Of a stretch of DNA of 64,000 bases, positions 41,380-53,251 are shown piece by piece. Numbering within the stretch: position 1 is the stretch's first letter; every line of letters begins with the position of its first letter. The position numbers were made by a program, and so were the translations under genes. Origin of the DNA: Corydoras sp. C115 (taxonomy: Eukaryota > Chordata > Actinopteri > Siluriformes > Callichthyidae); the NCBI GenBank assembly GCA_019802505.1, contig JAFMOC010000770.1, positions 72,001-136,000 on the forward strand, read 5' to 3'. The notes beneath the pieces are model-generated. The model made no database searches. It saw nothing but the letters and a program-made list of their open reading frames with translations, and had not been told where the DNA came from.

Positions 41380-44300
41380 GTGACTTTGTACATGTTGGCT
41401 ATCATCACCACGCAAATGTTTGGTGGCTGGCTGGCTGCATGGGAATGCTCAGCTGCGCCTCCACTTGAGAAACATGTTACGCCGGTGACACGAGCGGTGA
41501 CACGAGCTGTACCGTTGGACTCATGGTGTCAGTATGTTTTATTCAATCACGTTTTGGATCAAGGAAAAGCGCTTGTTCCGAGTACACAGTGTCGGCGTGG
41601 ACTGAGGACCCCGCTGACGCGTGATACATCAAAGCGGGGAGGTGCTACTTTCCTTTGTGTGCTTCTTTTGTTATGTGGCGATGTGCATTTGAATCCTGGG
41701 CCCGGTGTCTTGCCTGTGATCCCATCGAAACATCACCAGGTAGATACCGTCCTACAATCGCTTTCAACCGACGCCTTTTATTCGGGAATAAGAGGCAATG
41801 CTACAAACAGGTTGATAAGAACACAGACAAATAGAATCCCTATTCGATCTATAAACTCCATACAGACTACCGCGACTTACAAACAAAAGGAAACCAAACT
41901 TTTCCAAACGGTAAATCATGCTTGTGTACTCTGGAACCCTAACAATAAACCGAAAGGAATTTTTGGTGGACATATAAATATACGGAGTATTATATCAAAG
42001 TCTGAACAGATTGAACATCTACTGACTGACTCAAACTTGGACTATCTTTGTCTCACGGAAACGTGGTTATGTTCTACTACTCCGTTGTCTGTGTTCACTA
42101 TTCCTGGGTATAAAATTTACAGACGTGACAGGGGGAAGGGGAGGGGGGGAGGTGTTTGGATATATGTTAAGGATAGTATCCAAAGTAATGAAATTAATAT
42201 AAAAAATGACTTACTGGAATGTGTAGGGGTTACAATTACACTTTCTCCTGAAATGTCTTTTGTTGTAATTGCTATTTATCGCCCTCCAAATGCCACAAAT
42301 TCATTTTATACAGAGTTATCTAGTGTGCTTAAAAGGTTCAAAGGGAAGGAGGTAATATTGATGGGTGATATGAATGTAAATTGGACTGATAAAGCGCGCA
42401 AGAAAAATCTTAAAGATTTAATGAAATCATTCCAGATGGAACAAATAATAAATAGACCTACAAGAATAACAAAAACTTCTCAAACGCTTATTGATTTAAT
42501 CTTTACAAATAAACCGGAAAGAATAGTGAAAACATATAATTTAGTAACTGGATTATCTGATCATAACCTTACATTAGTGGCTAGAAAGTTAAATAAAATA
42601 AGATATAGGGATCAAAATCAATCGAAAAATAGTCAGAATGTATCATTTATTCCAAAAAAGGATTTTCCTCTAGTGGAGAATGATTTAAAGCAAATAAATT
42701 GGAATGATGAAATTGAAAATGAATCATGTGAGAAATCGTGTAACGATCTGATAGTAATTTTAAAAAATATTTTACAAAAATACGTACAGACTAAAAAAAT
42801 TAAACAAAAGAAACAGAGTTTGCCATGGTTTAGTAGTGAACTCTGGAAATTAATGAAGGAAAGAGATGCCTCACTAAAAAAGTTTATCAGAACTAGATTA
42901 ACCACTGATTACTTAATATATCGAAGTTTGAGAAATAGGGTTACAACATTACTAAAACAAAGGCAAACTTTTTCCTTAATTTAATTAAAGATGCAAAGGG
43001 AAATAGCAGGCTGCTGTGGAGAAATATTGATAATCTACTTAGAAGGGAAAAAAATAATCAACATGAGGTACAGCTTAGAATAAATAATATTGTCCAAAAT
43101 GGAAATCTAACTTTGGCAACATATTTTAATGAGTATTTTGTTGGTTCGGTCTGGGAATTGGCTCGACTGTTTCCAGCACATTCCTCTTCCCATTCTGTGG
43201 TTTGTGATGAACCTGCTTTTAGTTTGACACCTGTTAATGATGCTAAAGTGGAGAGGATTATTGGACAACTTAATAATAGTAAAGCAAAAGATCTGTATGG
43301 ATTAGACAGTATGTTCTTAAAAACCTATAAGGAAAGCTTAACTTCAGTTCTGACAAAAATAATTAATCAATCTATTAGAGATAGTATAGTTCCTGAAGCT
43401 TTAAAAATTGGCATAGTTACGCCCATGTATAAGTCTGGTGATAAAATGGAGGTTAGTAACTATCGACCGATTACCATTCTACCTGTCATCTCTAAAGTCT
43501 TCGAAAAGGTCGTAGCAGAACAGTTAACTCAATACCTTGAAACCAAAGCTTTATTAAATCCTTTACAATTTGGTTTCAGGAGAAAATACTCAACAGAGAC
43601 GGCCTGCTCCTATTTCCTTGAAGAAATTAAATTTAATTTAGATAAAGGAGGTGTAGTGGGAGCTGTATTCTTAGATCTGCGAAAGGCTTTTGACACTGTC
43701 TCACATAGTATCTTAATAAGTAAACTATCACATTATGATTTATCAAATCAGACAATAAACTGGATTACATCATTCCTAAGTGGCAGGAAACAATGTGTTC
43801 GAGTAAATCGCACACTGTCCCCTCTTAAAGACTGTACTATGGGAGTTCCACAGGGTTCTATCTTAGGTCCGCTGCTTTTTAGTTTATACATTAATGATCT
43901 CCCTATGGTGTGCGACAGTAATATCATTATGTACGTGGATGACACTGTCCTGTTCACTCATGGAAAAAATAAAACAGAAGTAGCCAAAAAATTAACAGAA
44001 GAATTAAAAAAGGTTACTGTCTGGTTACAAAATTGTTGTCTTACATTAAATGTGGAAAAGACAGTTGCAATGTTTTTTGAAAATAGATATAAATGTTCTA
44101 ATTATCCAGACATTTATATAAATAAGGAAAAAATAAAGATCGTTAATAGTTTTACTTATTTAGGAGTAACTCTTGACTCAACTCTAACTTTTAAAAATCA
44201 TGTAAAAAAACTGTGTAAGTCTTTGAAATTTAACTTGGTAAATTTTAGATATATTCGAGGATCTCTTTCTACTGAGGCATCACATATGTACTTGAATTCT

Positions 44301-44813
44301 ATGATTTTGTCATGTCTTCAATATTGTGTGACAAGCTGGTCGCAGGCTAGTAAAACAGTTTTAAAGCCTCTGGAATCAATTTTTAAAAGTGCAATAAAAA
44401 TTCATGATAAGAAATCTAGACAATATCATCAATGTCAGATTCTTTTTAAATATGATTTTCTTAATTTTGATAATTTAATAATTTATGCAAATATTTGTTT
44501 ACTTTTTAAAATTATCTATGGAATGGCTGCACCTCCTCTAAGAAGGTTTATAACATTGGGCTCAGAAAAAACAACTCGAGTCACAAGAGCGACCTCTAGA
44601 GGAGAGTGTAGCATCCCAAAATATAGGACTTCATTAGCTAAATCTGCTTTCTCAGCTGTTGCTATGAGTTACTGGAATACTTTGCCAAATGAGATCATAA
44701 CATGTATAAGTTTCCCAATGTTTGTACATCTGACAAAGAAATGGCTTTTATCTAGGCAAGTTTGCACCCATTATGAATTTGTGAATGGCTGGGAAAGTGT
44801 GATAAATGTATAG
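41380..44813 (+). pseudogene. LINE endonuclease/reverse transcriptase, one frameshift
   Basis: Two open frames, 41380-42984 (534 codons) and 43113-44813 (566), that join as one protein of about 1145 residues if one base is missing in the T5 run at 42969-42973. The first has an N-terminal region with a 2A-like motif, then the apurinic-type endonuclease: INIRS, LCLTETWL (about 42055), YRPP, GDMNVNW (about 42361) and SDHNL (about 42556). The second has the reverse transcriptase: NYRPITILPVISKVFEKV, LNPLQFGFRRKYSTETAC, VFLDLRKAFD, GVPQGSILGPLLFSLYINDL and the catalytic YVDD (43932-43943), then the thumb. Motifs fit the CR1/L2/Rex1 group. It would nick and copy itself into DNA. The single frameshift is the only defect I see. 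Confidence 0.88.
41677..41703 (+). other. 2A-like motif in the LINE protein
   Basis: Codons for GDVHLNPGP (residues 100-108) after a hydrophobic run (FLCVLLLLC). The 2A consensus is D-V/I-E-x-N-P-G-P; here His replaces Glu. The skip point would be between Gly 107 and Pro 108 (41700/41701), freeing the endonuclease/RT part. Confidence 0.7.
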
Positions 44814-45105
44814 ATGTATGATTTAAACAAATGAGTGTTTTTGTGAAAATTGGAGGAATTTTTCTGTAAGTTTTTATAAATGGTGTAAGGTGAGATGAAT
44901 TTCGATATGTTATATGTTATGTTTTTCTTTTTGTCTATTCATCTATTGTACAAAATTTTCTGTTTAAACATCAACCTGTCCACGGACTACAGGTGGAAAT
45001 TAGCTTATTGCTATAACCTGGCACAATGCATCTCTCCTGTTTTTATTTCAGGCTAATGTATATGATGTGCATTGTCTCTGATAAATAAAATAAATACAAA
45101 TAAAA

Positions 45106-45139
45106 ATTAATTAACCTTTGAAGTCATTCATTTATTATC
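45106..45139 (+). repeat. LINE target duplication, right copy
   Basis: Identical to 41199-41232. Confidence 0.93.
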
Positions 45140-45880
45140 TTCCACTTAATTATTTATTAGGTTCATGTGACACCCTCAAAATTTTTACTAGTGGAGGGGG
45201 GTTCCCTATGCCCATCCAGGAGAGAACATTTCGGGAGAACATTTTGGGCGCTCACTCACTCACTCAGTCACACACACTATATGGGGCAATTTAGAGCATT
45301 CAGTTTACCTTGATGTGGCACAGTGGTGTAGTGGTTTAGCATGTTCTCCTCTCTGCTCTGGGGATCCAGGTTTGAATCCCAATCTGGGTGGAGTTTGCAT
45401 GTTCTCCTTGAGTCCATGTGGGCTCATTCATGTTTTTCCCATAGTCCAAACACATGTATTCAATGTGAATTCTCTCACTTAATTCTATATTAATGGAGGG
45501 GGGGTTCCCCATGCCCATCCAGGGGAGAACATTTTGGGCGCTGGGCAGATACACCCAGGACACAGAGCACTCACTCACTCACACACTCACTCATACACTC
45601 TCTCACTCACACTATATGGGGAAATTTAGAGCATTCGGTTTACCTTGAGGTGGCAAAGTGGTGTAGTGGTTTAGCATGTTCTCCTCTCTGCGCTGGGGAT
45701 CCAGTTTTGAATACCGATCTGGGTGGAGTTTGCATGATCTCCGTGTCCGTGTGAATATCCTCCGGTTCTTCAAAAACATGGCTTCAAGGTAATTTGGCTG
45801 CTCTAAATTGCCCCTTTATAGTCAGTATATGTATAGTAGGTGTGTACCCACTGAGAGATTGGCACCTTGTCCTGGGTGCA
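45140..45880. repeat. Mermaid-like SINE pieces in alternating orientation
   Basis: Minus tail part 45140-45310, plus head 45312-45480, minus tail 45480-45650, plus head and tail 45652-45880. Confidence 0.7.
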
Positions 45881-45956
45881 TGGGGAAACCCCCATCATTA
45901 GGGTTCCCCCCATCCCCCACCATAAAAACCCAAACAATCAGAACTCAGATATTACC

Positions 45957-45963
45957 TTCAGTG

Positions 45964-46001
<38 letters not shown>

Positions 46002-46025
46002 ATGGTACGAGACGTCTGATCTCAG
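45957..46025 (-). other. Non-coding first exon of the second Ly6 gene
   Basis: Ends in ACTGAAG/GTAATATC, closely like exon 1 of the 26-kb gene (ACTGAAG/GTGAGTC). It contains a (CT/GA) run at 45968-45998. Spliced to 41142. Confidence 0.6.
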
Positions 46026-46050
46026 TTGCCCCGGTTCCTCATTCTAAGCC

Positions 46051-46059
46051 CTTTATATA
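46051..46059 (-). promoter_or_regulatory. TATA box of the second Ly6 gene
   Basis: TATATAAAG on the minus strand; a start near 46025 fits the exon above. Confidence 0.7.
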
Positions 46060-46174
46060 ACCCTGGTTCTGCTCTGGGTCACATGACGCAGCCAAAGAAA
46101 ACAGTGGCATTCAGTCGAGTTCAGAATCCGGTTTATTTACACTTTTATGTGTAATCCGGTTTATATGCCCATTC

Positions 46175-46196
46175 GGGGGGGGGGGGGGGGGGGGGG
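46175..46196 (+). repeat. Run of 22 G
   Basis: Uninterrupted G22; length may be affected by sequencing. Confidence 0.9.
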
Positions 46197-46394
46197 CATT
46201 TGCTTTTCTTCTTTTGATTTCTGTATAAACTTCATCTTAAGAACAAATATTTTAGCAGAACCCTCGATCGCTGGTGCGTTGGACGAGCGTCAGGTTCTGT
46301 GACCTTGACTGACCTTCCAGCAAACACAAGACTTTTATTAAGACTCATTATTATTAATTTATTCTTTATCTTCCTATTTATCCTCTACTATCTA

Positions 46395-46930
46395 CGGATT
46401 CAAGGTAAATTGAATGCTCTAAATTGCCACAATATTGTGTGCATGTGTGTCTAATTGTGTGAGTATGTGCTCAGCAATAGATTGTCCCCCCTCCTGCAAC
46501 TAGTATATGATTAAATTTGAAATGAATAGTCATGTTCTCCTCTCGGCTCTAGGGATTCCTGATTTGAATCTCAATCTGGGAGGAGTTTCCATGTTCTCCC
46601 CATGTCCGCTTGGGTTTCCTTCAGGTTCTCCGATTTCCTCCCATGCATCTTTTTAACAAACACCTGTCGTAGAAAAAAAAGCCCAGATAGCAAAAAAGTT
46701 CTGGCCCAAATCTGGGCCACATTCTGCCACCGGATTTGGCCCGGATTACGGCCCAAAACTGGCCCAAACTACACTTATCAACATCAAAAGAAACCCATGC
46801 CAGCAAAATGCCAAAACTTAGCCACATCTTCAACTACACCCCCAAAATATAACCGTAACTTAACCACAGCTGAGCCAGAAGACCCGGATTTAAGCCACAA
46901 CAACCTATACTACCCCAAAAATTGCAAGAC
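46395..46930. repeat. SINE fragment, then a DNA-transposon-like end
   Basis: 46395-46640 is a plus SINE. 46678-46930 starts CCCAGATAGCAAAAAAGTTC and holds repeated TGGCCC/GGGCC phrases, like the ends of fish Kolobok-type elements. The remnant gene at 47725-49400 lies next to it. Confidence 0.5.
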
Positions 46931-46934
46931 CTAG

Positions 46935-47720
46935 TACTTAGATCTATTTGTACAACCAAATCACTAAATTGTAAGTCAAAACAATGCATTTATTGACACG
47001 TGCAATACTGCAAAAATACAACTGATGCCAATACAGTTATAACATGTTACTATATATAGTATAACAATGTACTTAAAACACTGTATAACTATATAAGGGT
47101 ACAAGGAGCAGGACAAAAATGCAACAACTTAAAATACGGTGAAAGTCAAAATCGTGGCGATGTGATATAAGTGTAAAGATACAGCAGTTTAAATATCAAT
47201 TATATATTGTTGCCCTTTCTATTATGGCTTTTAGTGCCCACTGTGTGCTGTAGTTTTCAGTGCTAAAATATTAAAATGTGTAAAACATCATATTTTAAAG
47301 CTGAAAATTTGAGAGCGTGCGGTTTTCAAATCATAAGAACTTTTTTCTATTACAACCTGCAAGAATGTTGAATTGGATTATAAAAAGATTTTGTGTTTAG
47401 ATTAAAAAGTTTGTAAATTGAACAACATTTTAATTAACAAGCTGCATTTTTTACTACCTCTTGGAACCATACCTTGCAACAATAACTTTGCGAACTAAGA
47501 GGAGTTAGCACTGTCACATACACCTCATGCACATTTTATATTAACATAAATTAACTGGAGGTTTGCTGCATTAACCAGCTATATTGAAGCCTTAAAAGCA
47601 AAAGTGAACATACTTATCTTCTTGGCCAAGACCTCAATTGACAGAAAATTATATATTTTCTTAATGTAGTCCCCAGTGTGATTCACTGTACAGTCCAGTG
47701 TCTTTAGGAAGTCCATTACA
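46935..47720. other. No gene seen
   Basis: AT-rich, possibly the non-coding part of the transposon with the DUF4806-like gene. Confidence 0.35.
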
Positions 47721-47724
47721 TGTT

Positions 47725-49400
47725 TTTTCCAGATGCATTGTCCTGCATGTCTTCTGTAATTAGTTTCCTCCTCTTTCTCCTGCCCTCCCGATCACCAGCC
47801 AAATGAAACCATCTTCTTACAACTCATTCAACCTCCAGCTCAGTGGCATTGCCACATAGTGGGTTTCTTCTTACAGCTTCAAGCATACGGGCACAGAACA
47901 ATGTAAAGCTAATAGTACAATCATAGCCACATTTTTTACAGAGTTGTTAAATATAAAAAAAGTAGTAGCAATATTCAAAACACAAATGGTAAATGGAAAA
48001 TTGCACAAAGCAGCAGTACAGTGAGGACTGGATGAAATTTTTAGAAGTTAACTTTACAACTTTGAACAAAATAACAAAGCAAATGAGAATATGCAAAGTG
48101 AGAATATACAGTATATACTCCTACCTTTATAACCTGATTTCAGGCCCAAGTACAAACTGTTAGTTTGTCTGAGATTAGCACCATTAAGATGTATAAATCC
48201 ACCTTTAGCAAAAACACTTACCAATTATAACATTCTTCAGCTCCAGGCTTTAAAAACCCGTCTTTCCATTCACACCTCGCCAGTTCACAGTTTTAGCCAA
48301 ATTATTTTTAATGGTGTGTTTCAAAATGCGCCATACAGTGTCCTTGATATCAGCACCACCAATAGCCCCAGTTCAAGCACCTGTAAAGATTTCAAATGTG
48401 TGTTGAATCAGCAACACAGGCTTTCGTGAGACTAACCACATTCTCAGTGTGGTTACAACTCTTAATATAACATTATTCAGTGTTTTCGCTGCAACCACTG
48501 CTGAAGAGCTCAAGAGGAAATACTGTTATTTATACAGGAAGAAGGTGCCTTTGATCCAAGTCTAAATTTACTGTGTTTTCCCTAGTGTTGGTAGTCTTCA
48601 GATCTTGGACCATCCTTATCAAGTTCCTCTGTTGTTCAATTATTATTTCCTGCTTTGCCAACAGGTCATGCAGTAGGGCTGAAACAATAGAGTAATAGAG
48701 TAACTGTACATTAAGGGCAACATTTGACAAAACTAACTTGCACTCACCACAAGCTGACAAACGGTTGAATAAAAATAATTACATTAAAGATAAAAATGCT
48801 TACTTCCATATTTTTGTTCAGAAACAGAGAGATTTCTGAACCTCTGAAGCTTAGGCATTTCCTTAGTTGACCCTAGAGTGACATGCTGCCATGCTGATTG
48901 AGCCAACTGGTGCTGGGACTGTATTGATGGTTCTTGATACCACAAGTTGATTTGATGGCTCTGGATGTGTGATTGTTCTTCATAAGGTTCTTCTTGCCAT
49001 AACTGTTTACATGTTTGACTAGGAGTTTCTGAGTGGTCTGATATTTCAATAGCCTTCCGGAGAGATGCACCAAGACTAATTTCTCCATGGCTTTCAATTG
49101 AATTTTCTGGGCCTGATTTTGAGGCCGCTGAGAGGAATGATGTGGCTGATGTAGATACAGATGTTGTATGGTACAGTGATGGATCTGGAGACATTTGGTG
49201 ACACAGAGATGAGGTAGTGTTGCTTTGTCTCTGTGGTTGTATCTCACAAGGGTTTGATACAGTGAATTTTTTAAGTGGTTGCTTTATTCTGGGGGATTGA
49301 GGTAAGATTGACGGGCTTTCTTTAATGACGTCATCAGTAATAGCCTGTTTTGAAATCGGTAAAGACGAGCATGGTTGCATGTTAGGTCAATCCTGCTCCA
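47725..49400 (-). pseudogene. DUF4806-like transposon protein remnant
   Basis: Minus-strand exon-like pieces in order. 49380-48784: Ser/Gln-rich, starts MQPCSSLPISKQ. 48760-48530: coiled-coil-like (IIIEQQRNLIRMVQDLKTTN). About 48370-48250: IGGADIKDTVWRILKHTIKN, then NLAKTVNWRGVNGK. About 47895-47725: ARMLEAVRRNPLCGNATELE, then a stop, VVRRWFHLAGDREG. The last two match the DUF4806 domain found in many repeat-encoded fish proteins. At least one stop codon is within it. Function of the domain is unknown. Calling the parent element Kolobok-like rests only on the adjacent repeat. Confidence 0.7.
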
Positions 49401-49449
49401 TCTCTCATCTGTTCAGACCCTTTTGACGCATCGTTGGTATGTGGATACT

Positions 49450-50170
49450 TTACGAGTGTTTTTCTACATATATAAGTCTTTTATACTATATTAGTTTAGT
49501 GTTACATAAATGTATTTCAATGTATGTTGTATACGTTCATACCGATTGTGGAGAATGCACGGTGAGGGTCTTTAAACAGTAATATTCAAGATTCAAGAAC
49601 ATTTATATCACATGTGCTACAGGGGACAAAAACAAAATTATTGGTCACGGACCTCGTTTACCCTGTTCTATTAAAGTTAGGACTTAAATTTTAAAGTAGA
49701 AAATGAGAGAAATACAATATGTATATGTAAAATATAACAGAATATACAACTATAAATATAATATAGAATATCCAACTATGAATATAATATATAAATATAG
49801 AATAATATATATTATATAATAAATATAATATATAAAATGTGAGATGTAGCAGAAGCGATGTATATGAGTTTGTACATGCATATGAGAATATGAGTTAATA
49901 TGTATCATCTATCGATTCTAATATATTGTTATTGGTTTATTATTTCAGGTTTACCTTTTCCTTATTGCTAGAATAAATGAGAAAACAGAATCTCTACAGT
50001 GTGGTGAATGGGAAATGAGTTAGCTGCCCATCAAATTATACACTGGGTACAAGGAGGACAGAAGAGTAAAACGTTTAAACAAAGACTGAGTATGGAAAGA
50101 GTGGAACGACAGACTGGTATATTGTCTCGGCACAAAAGACACCATGATAATTTTCAGTCGCAACCTCTGA
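49450..50170. other. No gene seen
   Basis: 49600-49690 resembles a dispersed retroposon tail (TTCAAGAACATTTATATCAC). 49730-49850 is ATATA-rich. Confidence 0.35.
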
Positions 50171-50178
50171 TTCTACAA

Positions 50179-50470
50179 TGTTAAAGCCAAGTACCTCATC
50201 CAAACATTCTCTGAAGACAGGGTCTCAGATTTCAGGCTCATCAAGGCGTACACGCAAGTCCTCAACCAGCAATGCTGCTGCTATAGCTCGCGCCGAAGTT
50301 GAAGCAGCAAAAGCACTAGTTGCTTTTTCAGACAAAGAGATTGCAATGAAAGTGCAGGAGGTTCACATAGAAGCTTAGCTCTCAACATGAAGAAACAGCA
50401 AATGCTGAAGCACTGGAAGCCGCGCTTAGTAAGGATGAGCTTGGTGAAAAGAGTCTCAAAGTCTAACAGA
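50179..50470 (+). pseudogene. Repeat-encoded Ala/Glu-rich coiled-coil remnant
   Basis: Reads SSRRTRKSSTSNAAAIARAE, then VEAAKALVAFSDKE, a stop at 50378, then in another frame ANAEALEAALSKDELGEKS. This style is seen at the start of fish retrotransposon polyproteins; which one is unclear. No further domain. Confidence 0.4.
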
Positions 50471-50739
50471 ACGTACAGGAGACTACATACAAGAACATTC
50501 ACAGCCACGAACCAGTTTTTAAATGAACATGGATTCAGAAATTTTGACCTCCAGCAGGGGACGTCACAACATGGTCAACAAAGTGGCACCAGGGAAGGAC
50601 CAAAAGGATCTTCTCCAGAACATACTTCTACAGTATGATGGCATAAGAACCATAAGAAAGTATAATTTCACCAAGCATACACCCCATTCAAAACAGAACG
50701 ACCGGGTGTGGATGTGGAGCAACATGATAGTATTATAAA

Positions 50740-50743
<4 letters not shown>

Positions 50744-50827
<84 letters not shown>
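50744..50827 (+). repeat. (AT)n microsatellite
   Basis: About 40 AT units, followed by more AT-rich periodic DNA to 50875. Confidence 0.95.
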
Positions 50828-50830
<3 letters not shown>

Positions 50831-51010
50831 ATATACATATATATATATAGATATATATCACATATATATATTATAAAAAAGTGCATTTGATTATAACTCA
50901 TCAGCTCCATCCTTAAGTGTGTTATGGTTGGTCATGGAGGGGCGGTGCCTCCAGGGGTAGCCCCGCCCCTCCTTTAGCACATTGTTTGCCACTCTATGTA
51001 TGACACTCGT

Positions 51011-51976
51011 CTCGACCGTCTTTTCAACCTCCAGGAGGATTTGGCGGCCACGATTGGGAAGCTCTCCTCCCAACTCTGGACCCTGTGCGCTGCTCTGCCC
51101 GCATCACCTACGCCCACAGACTCCGCTTACCAGGTACCAGAGCTGTCTTCAGTATCGGCTATGCAGTGTAACGGGGTGCCTGGGGAGCGGCGCGTGGGTT
51201 TTGTGGAGCGGCGCATGTCCCACGTGGATTGGCCCTATGTTCCGGCGGAGCGGCCAGAGGGTCCGGCGGAGCGGCCCGAGGCTCCGGCGGGGCGTCCGGA
51301 GGATCCGGCGGAGCGTCCGGAGGGTCCGGCGCAGCGGGCCGAGGCTCCGGCGGAGCGTCCGACGGAGCGGCCGGAGGGTCCGGCGGAGCGGCCCGAGGGT
51401 CCGGCGGAGCTGCCCGAGGTCACGGTGCAACGGCCCAAGGTTCCAGTGCAGCAGTTCCAGTTGCCCCCTGCTCCATGTCAGTTGCCCCCTGCTCCATGTC
51501 AGTTGCCCCCTGCTCCATGTCAGTTGCCCCTTGCTCCATGTCAGTTGCCCCTTGCTCTGAACCAGTTGCCCCCTGCTCTGAACCAGTTGCCCCCTGCCCC
51601 GAGTCAGTTGCCCCCTGCCCCGAGTCAACTGCCCGTTGTAGTCCCTCCAGCGCCAGAGCCCGCTGCCGCCCTGAATCGGCGTCCTCGCCGTCTCCGCGCC
51701 CTGAAGAGACCCCCGCGTCGCCGTCACGCCCTGAGGCGACCTCGTCTGCGCCTCCGTCGCGCCCGGAGGCGGTCTCGCTGCCTTGGTGCCCGGACCTGGC
51801 GCCCACGAACCTCTAAGCGTCTTGGGACTGTCAGCACGCACCTCGGCCCACCATATGAACCCCAGGTACTTTCTGTCAGCCCACAGGGTCCGGGACCCCC
51901 TAGTGCTCTATACCTGAGCATTTCCTCGGCAGGCTCCCCTACAAGACTTTTTAGGGTGCCAGGAGGCACCCGTTGA
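51011..51976 (+). CDS. Gag-like proline-rich repeat frame, N-terminus lost
   Basis: Same frame as 62562-63875: conserved segment RLDRLFNLQEDLAATIGKLS, then about 14 units of ERPEGPA type, about nine of QLPPAPC/S/N type, then an Arg-rich block (RRPRRLRALKRPPRRRHALR) and an end in LFRVPGGTR. It stays open although the number and sequence of repeat units differ from the other copy. The original start codon is deleted; an ATG at 50996 comes from LTR sequence. No zinc knuckle, protease or polymerase motif. Confidence 0.45.
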   Translation, partial: LDRLFNLQEDLAATIGKLSSQLWTLCAALPASPTPTDSAYQVPELSSVSAMQCNGVPGERRVGFVERRMSHVDWPYVPAERPEGPAERPEAPAGRPEDPAERPEGPAQRAEAPAERPTERPEGPAERPEGPAELPEVTVQRPKVPVQQFQLPPAPCQLPPAPCQLPPAPCQLPLAPCQLPLALNQLPPALNQLPPAPSQLPPAPSQLPVVVPPAPEPAAALNRRPRRLRALKRPPRRRHALRRPRLRLRRARRRSRCLGARTWRPRTSKRLGTVSTHLGPPYEPQVLSVSPQGPGPPSALYLSISSAGSPTRLFRVPGGTR

Positions 51977-51988
51977 GGGGGGGGTATC

Positions 51989-53022
51989 TGTTATGGTTGG
52001 TCATGGAGGGGCGGTGCCTCCAGGGGTAGCCCCGCCCCTCCTTTAGCACATTGTTTGCCACTCTATGTATGCCTAGTTATGTTCACGTGTTGTGTTAGTG
52101 TCATGTATGCGTTGTCAGTTTCATGTGTGTATTCTTAGTTTTGCTTAGTTATGTTCGCGTGTCGTGTTTAGTATCATGTGTGTGTGTGTTCTCAGTCATG
52201 TTATGTTATGGTCCCGTTTTGCGTATTGTCAGGATTTATGTTCCCGTGTTCGTTTTGAGTATTGTCATGTTGTGTTTAGCCTTTGTCTTGCTGTGTTATG
52301 GTCCCATGTTATGTTTAGTCTAGTGTTATGCTTTGTTATGGTCACGTGTTGTGTTTTGTCATGTCATGCTTTGTTATTGTCACATGGTCACGGTTTGTTT
52401 TGGTCACATGGTGTGGGTTGGTCTCTGTGTTCACGCCCCTGTAATTATGCACACCTGGGTTCCTGATCACTGGTTCTTATTTAAGCAATTCACTCCCGTC
52501 ACTCCTGGCTAGTTGGTCTTGGTTTGCGCACCTACCTTGTCACGCCTCGTCCACTCTGGCCCTCACCCCTAGTCACACCTTGTACTTTGTCTCGCCCTGT
52601 TCTTAGTCATGCCATGTTCTTAGTCTCGCCCCGTTCCTAGTCTCGTCCTGTTCTCGCTACGTCCTGATCTCCACGTCCTGTCTTGTGTTGCACCTCGCCC
52701 TGGTCTCGTCTCGTCCTGTCTTGATTGCACCTCGTCTCCGTTTTGTCAAAGTGTTCACGTTCTGTTCCAGTTTTACGTCCCTGCCTGTGTTCTTCGGATA
52801 TTTCAGCCACACTCCACCCTGTTCACGCTGCGGTTTGGAACACGGCCCTGCTGACGTCGGACGCCGTGACGTCAGGCCCCACCTCCGCAGCCGCCTGTGT
52901 AATGTTACGTTTACCTGTCTGTGGCTGAATAAACTTTGTTACACCTTATCCCCGCCCCGACCTTGTCGTTCCGAGTAGCGGATCCACCCACGTTTCACGG
53001 TTTGCCCCGGTAAACCGTAACA
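51989..53022 (+). repeat. 3' LTR (1034 bp)
   Basis: Starts TGTTATGGTTGGTCATGG, ends AACCGTAACA. Has the GC hairpin, TTATTTAAG near 52479, CTGGCTAGTTGGTC near 52506 and GAATAAAC near 52926. Confidence 0.92.
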
Positions 53023-53027
53023 AAGTG

Positions 53028-53248
53028 GGCCATATCAAACAAACTTGCGGCAAGCAAAACAGGTCAAAGGTTAAAATGTGGTGGATTTTGTGAGGTTTAT
53101 GGCTCGCCATGAAATTGTCACCGGACTCCTACAGTGTGATGATCAGCCTGAAACTTTCAGGGCTTGTTGTGCACAATTTTCCAATGTCGTCAATGGATTG
53201 AATTTGACAGGAAAAGTGGCTTGGCTGTCAGTCAGCAGAACACGTAAA
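53028..53248. other. Short unidentified stretch
   Basis: Continues the 50.2-kb remnant in style (KVGHIKQTCGKQNRSKVKMW-like reading just after the LTR), so the LTR may have split an older retroelement gene. No stable frame. Confidence 0.3.
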
Positions 53249-53251
53249 CTA

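Larger units (their letters stand above)
41233..45105 (+). mobile_element. Full-length CR1/L2-group LINE, 3.87 kb
   Basis: Bounded by a perfect 34-bp target duplication. About 150 bp of 5' leader, one long coding region (41380-44813) and a 290-bp 3' part that ends in A-rich AATAAAATAAATAC repeats. Endonuclease and reverse transcriptase are both present, so it is full length or nearly so. Lies in intron 1 of the minus-strand Ly6 gene, in antisense orientation to it. Confidence 0.92.
50920..53022 (+). mobile_element. Gag-only LTR element, copy 2, with deleted 5' LTR
   Basis: Flanked by the 5-bp duplication AAGTG (50915-50919 and 53023-53027). The first 80 bp of the 5' LTR remain (50920-51000); the rest of the LTR, the primer site and the start of the frame are deleted, and the sequence jumps to internal position CTCGTCTCGACC. 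Internal 51001-51988, polypurine run GAGGGGGGGG before the 3' LTR. Intact flanks show that the deletion is internal and not an assembly of two elements. Confidence 0.92.
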
